This document shows, in pieces, positions 6,532-7,309 of a stretch of 7,309 bases of DNA. The DNA is taken from positions 1 to 7,309 of the forward strand of contig JBEVLT010000177.1 in NCBI GenBank assembly GCA_040509055.1, in the 5' to 3' direction. The DNA comes from JAJKIP01 sp040509055 (GTDB lineage Bacteria > Bacteroidota > Bacteroidia > Chitinophagales > Chitinophagaceae). Position 1 is the first letter of the stretch. Every line of letters begins with the position of its first letter. The position numbers and the translations under genes are program-made. The notes under the pieces were generated by a model. It ran no database searches and had not been told where the DNA came from. It saw only the letters and a list, made by a program, of their open reading frames with translations.

Positions 6532-7309
6532 ATGAAAACTTTTATGCTCCTTCTGCTGCTGTCGGGCAGCGGCATGCTCCAGGCTCAGCCGGGATATGCA
6601 TTGGATAGTAATTCCTGGAAACCGCTTGTGCCGTTGTTTACTTCCAGGCAGGTAGTTGGACTTGGCGAAGCCACGCATGGCACAAAAGAATTCTACGAGC
6701 AGCGGGTAGCGCTTACCAAATTTCTTATTTCGCAGTGTGGTTTCCGGACGATTATATGGGAGACTACGTTTTGGTCCATGCTGGCTGTAAATGATTACGT
6801 AGCGGGCGGCCCGGGCGACCCTGATTCGCTGCTTCGAAACGTAGGTTACTGGATGTATTATACCAAGGAAATAAGGGATTTGCTGCAGTGGATACGCGCA
6901 TATAATACAACACAGCAGGATGCCGAAAAGGTACAACTGCACGGAATGGATATTCATTTTGCCCCGCCGCCCGGCCACGATGCCGGCAACTGGCAAGAGC
7001 TCGCGGAACAAAACCGGCTGTACACAAGACAGCTCCCCAAAAAAAACAATGAGTTCCGCGACAGCTGTATGGCGGCCAACGTCATTTATATTTTATCGGC
7101 CACCCAAAGCAAAGGTATTGTATGGGCACACAATATGCACATAGCACGGACGGATACAATTGCCGGGTACGACCGTAACCGGATGGGTGAATGGCTCGGC
7201 AGAAAGTATGGAAAACAATATTATCCCATCGGCTTTTTCCTGCAATCGGGCAGGTTCCTGGCCATCGAACAACGATTCAAAGATGGTATACCTTACTATC
7301 CTAACTTCA
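6532..7309 (+). CDS. Exported erythromycin-esterase-family protein (partial, 3' end outside the window)
   Basis: The visible part is 259 residues with no stop before the window end. Residues 1-18 form a signal peptide (MKTFMLLLLL, then SGSGMLQAQ), which fixes the ATG at 6532. The family core follows: VVGLGEATHGTKEF (41-54) with Glu46 and His49, Arg58, IIWET with Glu77, LHGMDIHF (136-143), FRDSCMAANV (175-184) and WAHNMHIA (198-205) with His200 and His203. Glu46, His49, Arg58 and Glu77 have the same spacing as E43, H46, R55 and E74 of EreB, where H46 is the proposed catalytic base, so the metal-independent hydrolase site looks complete. Only about 35 residues separate GMD from the RDxxMAxN motif, much less than I expect in EreA or EreB, so the substrate-covering helices seem reduced. 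Real erythromycin hydrolysis is therefore doubtful. Most family members outside resistance elements have unknown substrates. Export to the periplasm is predicted. Confidence 0.9.
   Translation, partial: MKTFMLLLLLSGSGMLQAQPGYALDSNSWKPLVPLFTSRQVVGLGEATHGTKEFYEQRVALTKFLISQCGFRTIIWETTFWSMLAVNDYVAGGPGDPDSLLRNVGYWMYYTKEIRDLLQWIRAYNTTQQDAEKVQLHGMDIHFAPPPGHDAGNWQELAEQNRLYTRQLPKKNNEFRDSCMAANVIYILSATQSKGIVWAHNMHIARTDTIAGYDRNRMGEWLGRKYGKQYYPIGFFLQSGRFLAIEQRFKDGIPYYPNF

Noticed and set aside
6490..7011. 173-codon minus-strand open frame overlapping the esterase-like gene
   Set aside because: It is antisense to a well-supported erythromycin-esterase-family coding region and shows no domain of its own.

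Overview
The window looks like chromosomal DNA of a Bacteroidota bacterium, probably from the Chitinophagaceae or a close relative (inferred from gene content, not from a marker gene). The support is a TonB-dependent receptor with an N-terminal carboxypeptidase-regulatory-like domain followed at once by a DUF4249 lipoprotein, a TAnnTTTG-type promoter element, weak Shine-Dalgarno signals, and a DbpA-like DEAD-box helicase with motif variants.

Layout, left to right. (1) 17-856, plus strand: a secreted protein of 279 residues built from degenerate YD-type repeats. Its start codon overlaps a TGA that may end an upstream gene. (2) 857-974: a short gap with a GC-rich hairpin and a good -7 element, which opens a two-gene operon. 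(3) 975-3308 and 3311-4123, plus strand: the outer-membrane TonB-dependent receptor and its DUF4249 lipoprotein, separated by 2 bases. (4) 4238-4840, plus strand: a very acidic protein of 200 residues and unknown function (69 of 200 residues are D or E). It ends just before a strong 19-bp stem terminator. (5) 4934-6259, minus strand: a complete DEAD-box RNA helicase with a C-terminal DbpA-type RNA-binding domain, convergent with the acidic gene. (6) 6260-6531: a 272-base gap holding what looks like a decayed fragment of the 3' end of an acidic-protein gene. (7) 6532-7309, plus strand: the N-terminal 259 residues of an exported erythromycin-esterase-family protein, cut by the window end.

How they fit together: the receptor and the DUF4249 lipoprotein are almost certainly one outer-membrane import unit whose substrate cannot be read from the sequence. 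The helicase probably acts in assembly of the large ribosomal subunit. The YD-type protein, the acidic protein and the esterase-like enzyme show no obvious link to these or to each other. I see no phage, insertion sequence, CRISPR array, tRNA or rRNA. The less ordinary items are the acidic protein with its apparent relic on the far side of the helicase, the compact esterase-family protein, and the small YD-type secreted protein. None of them amounts to clear evidence of a new system.
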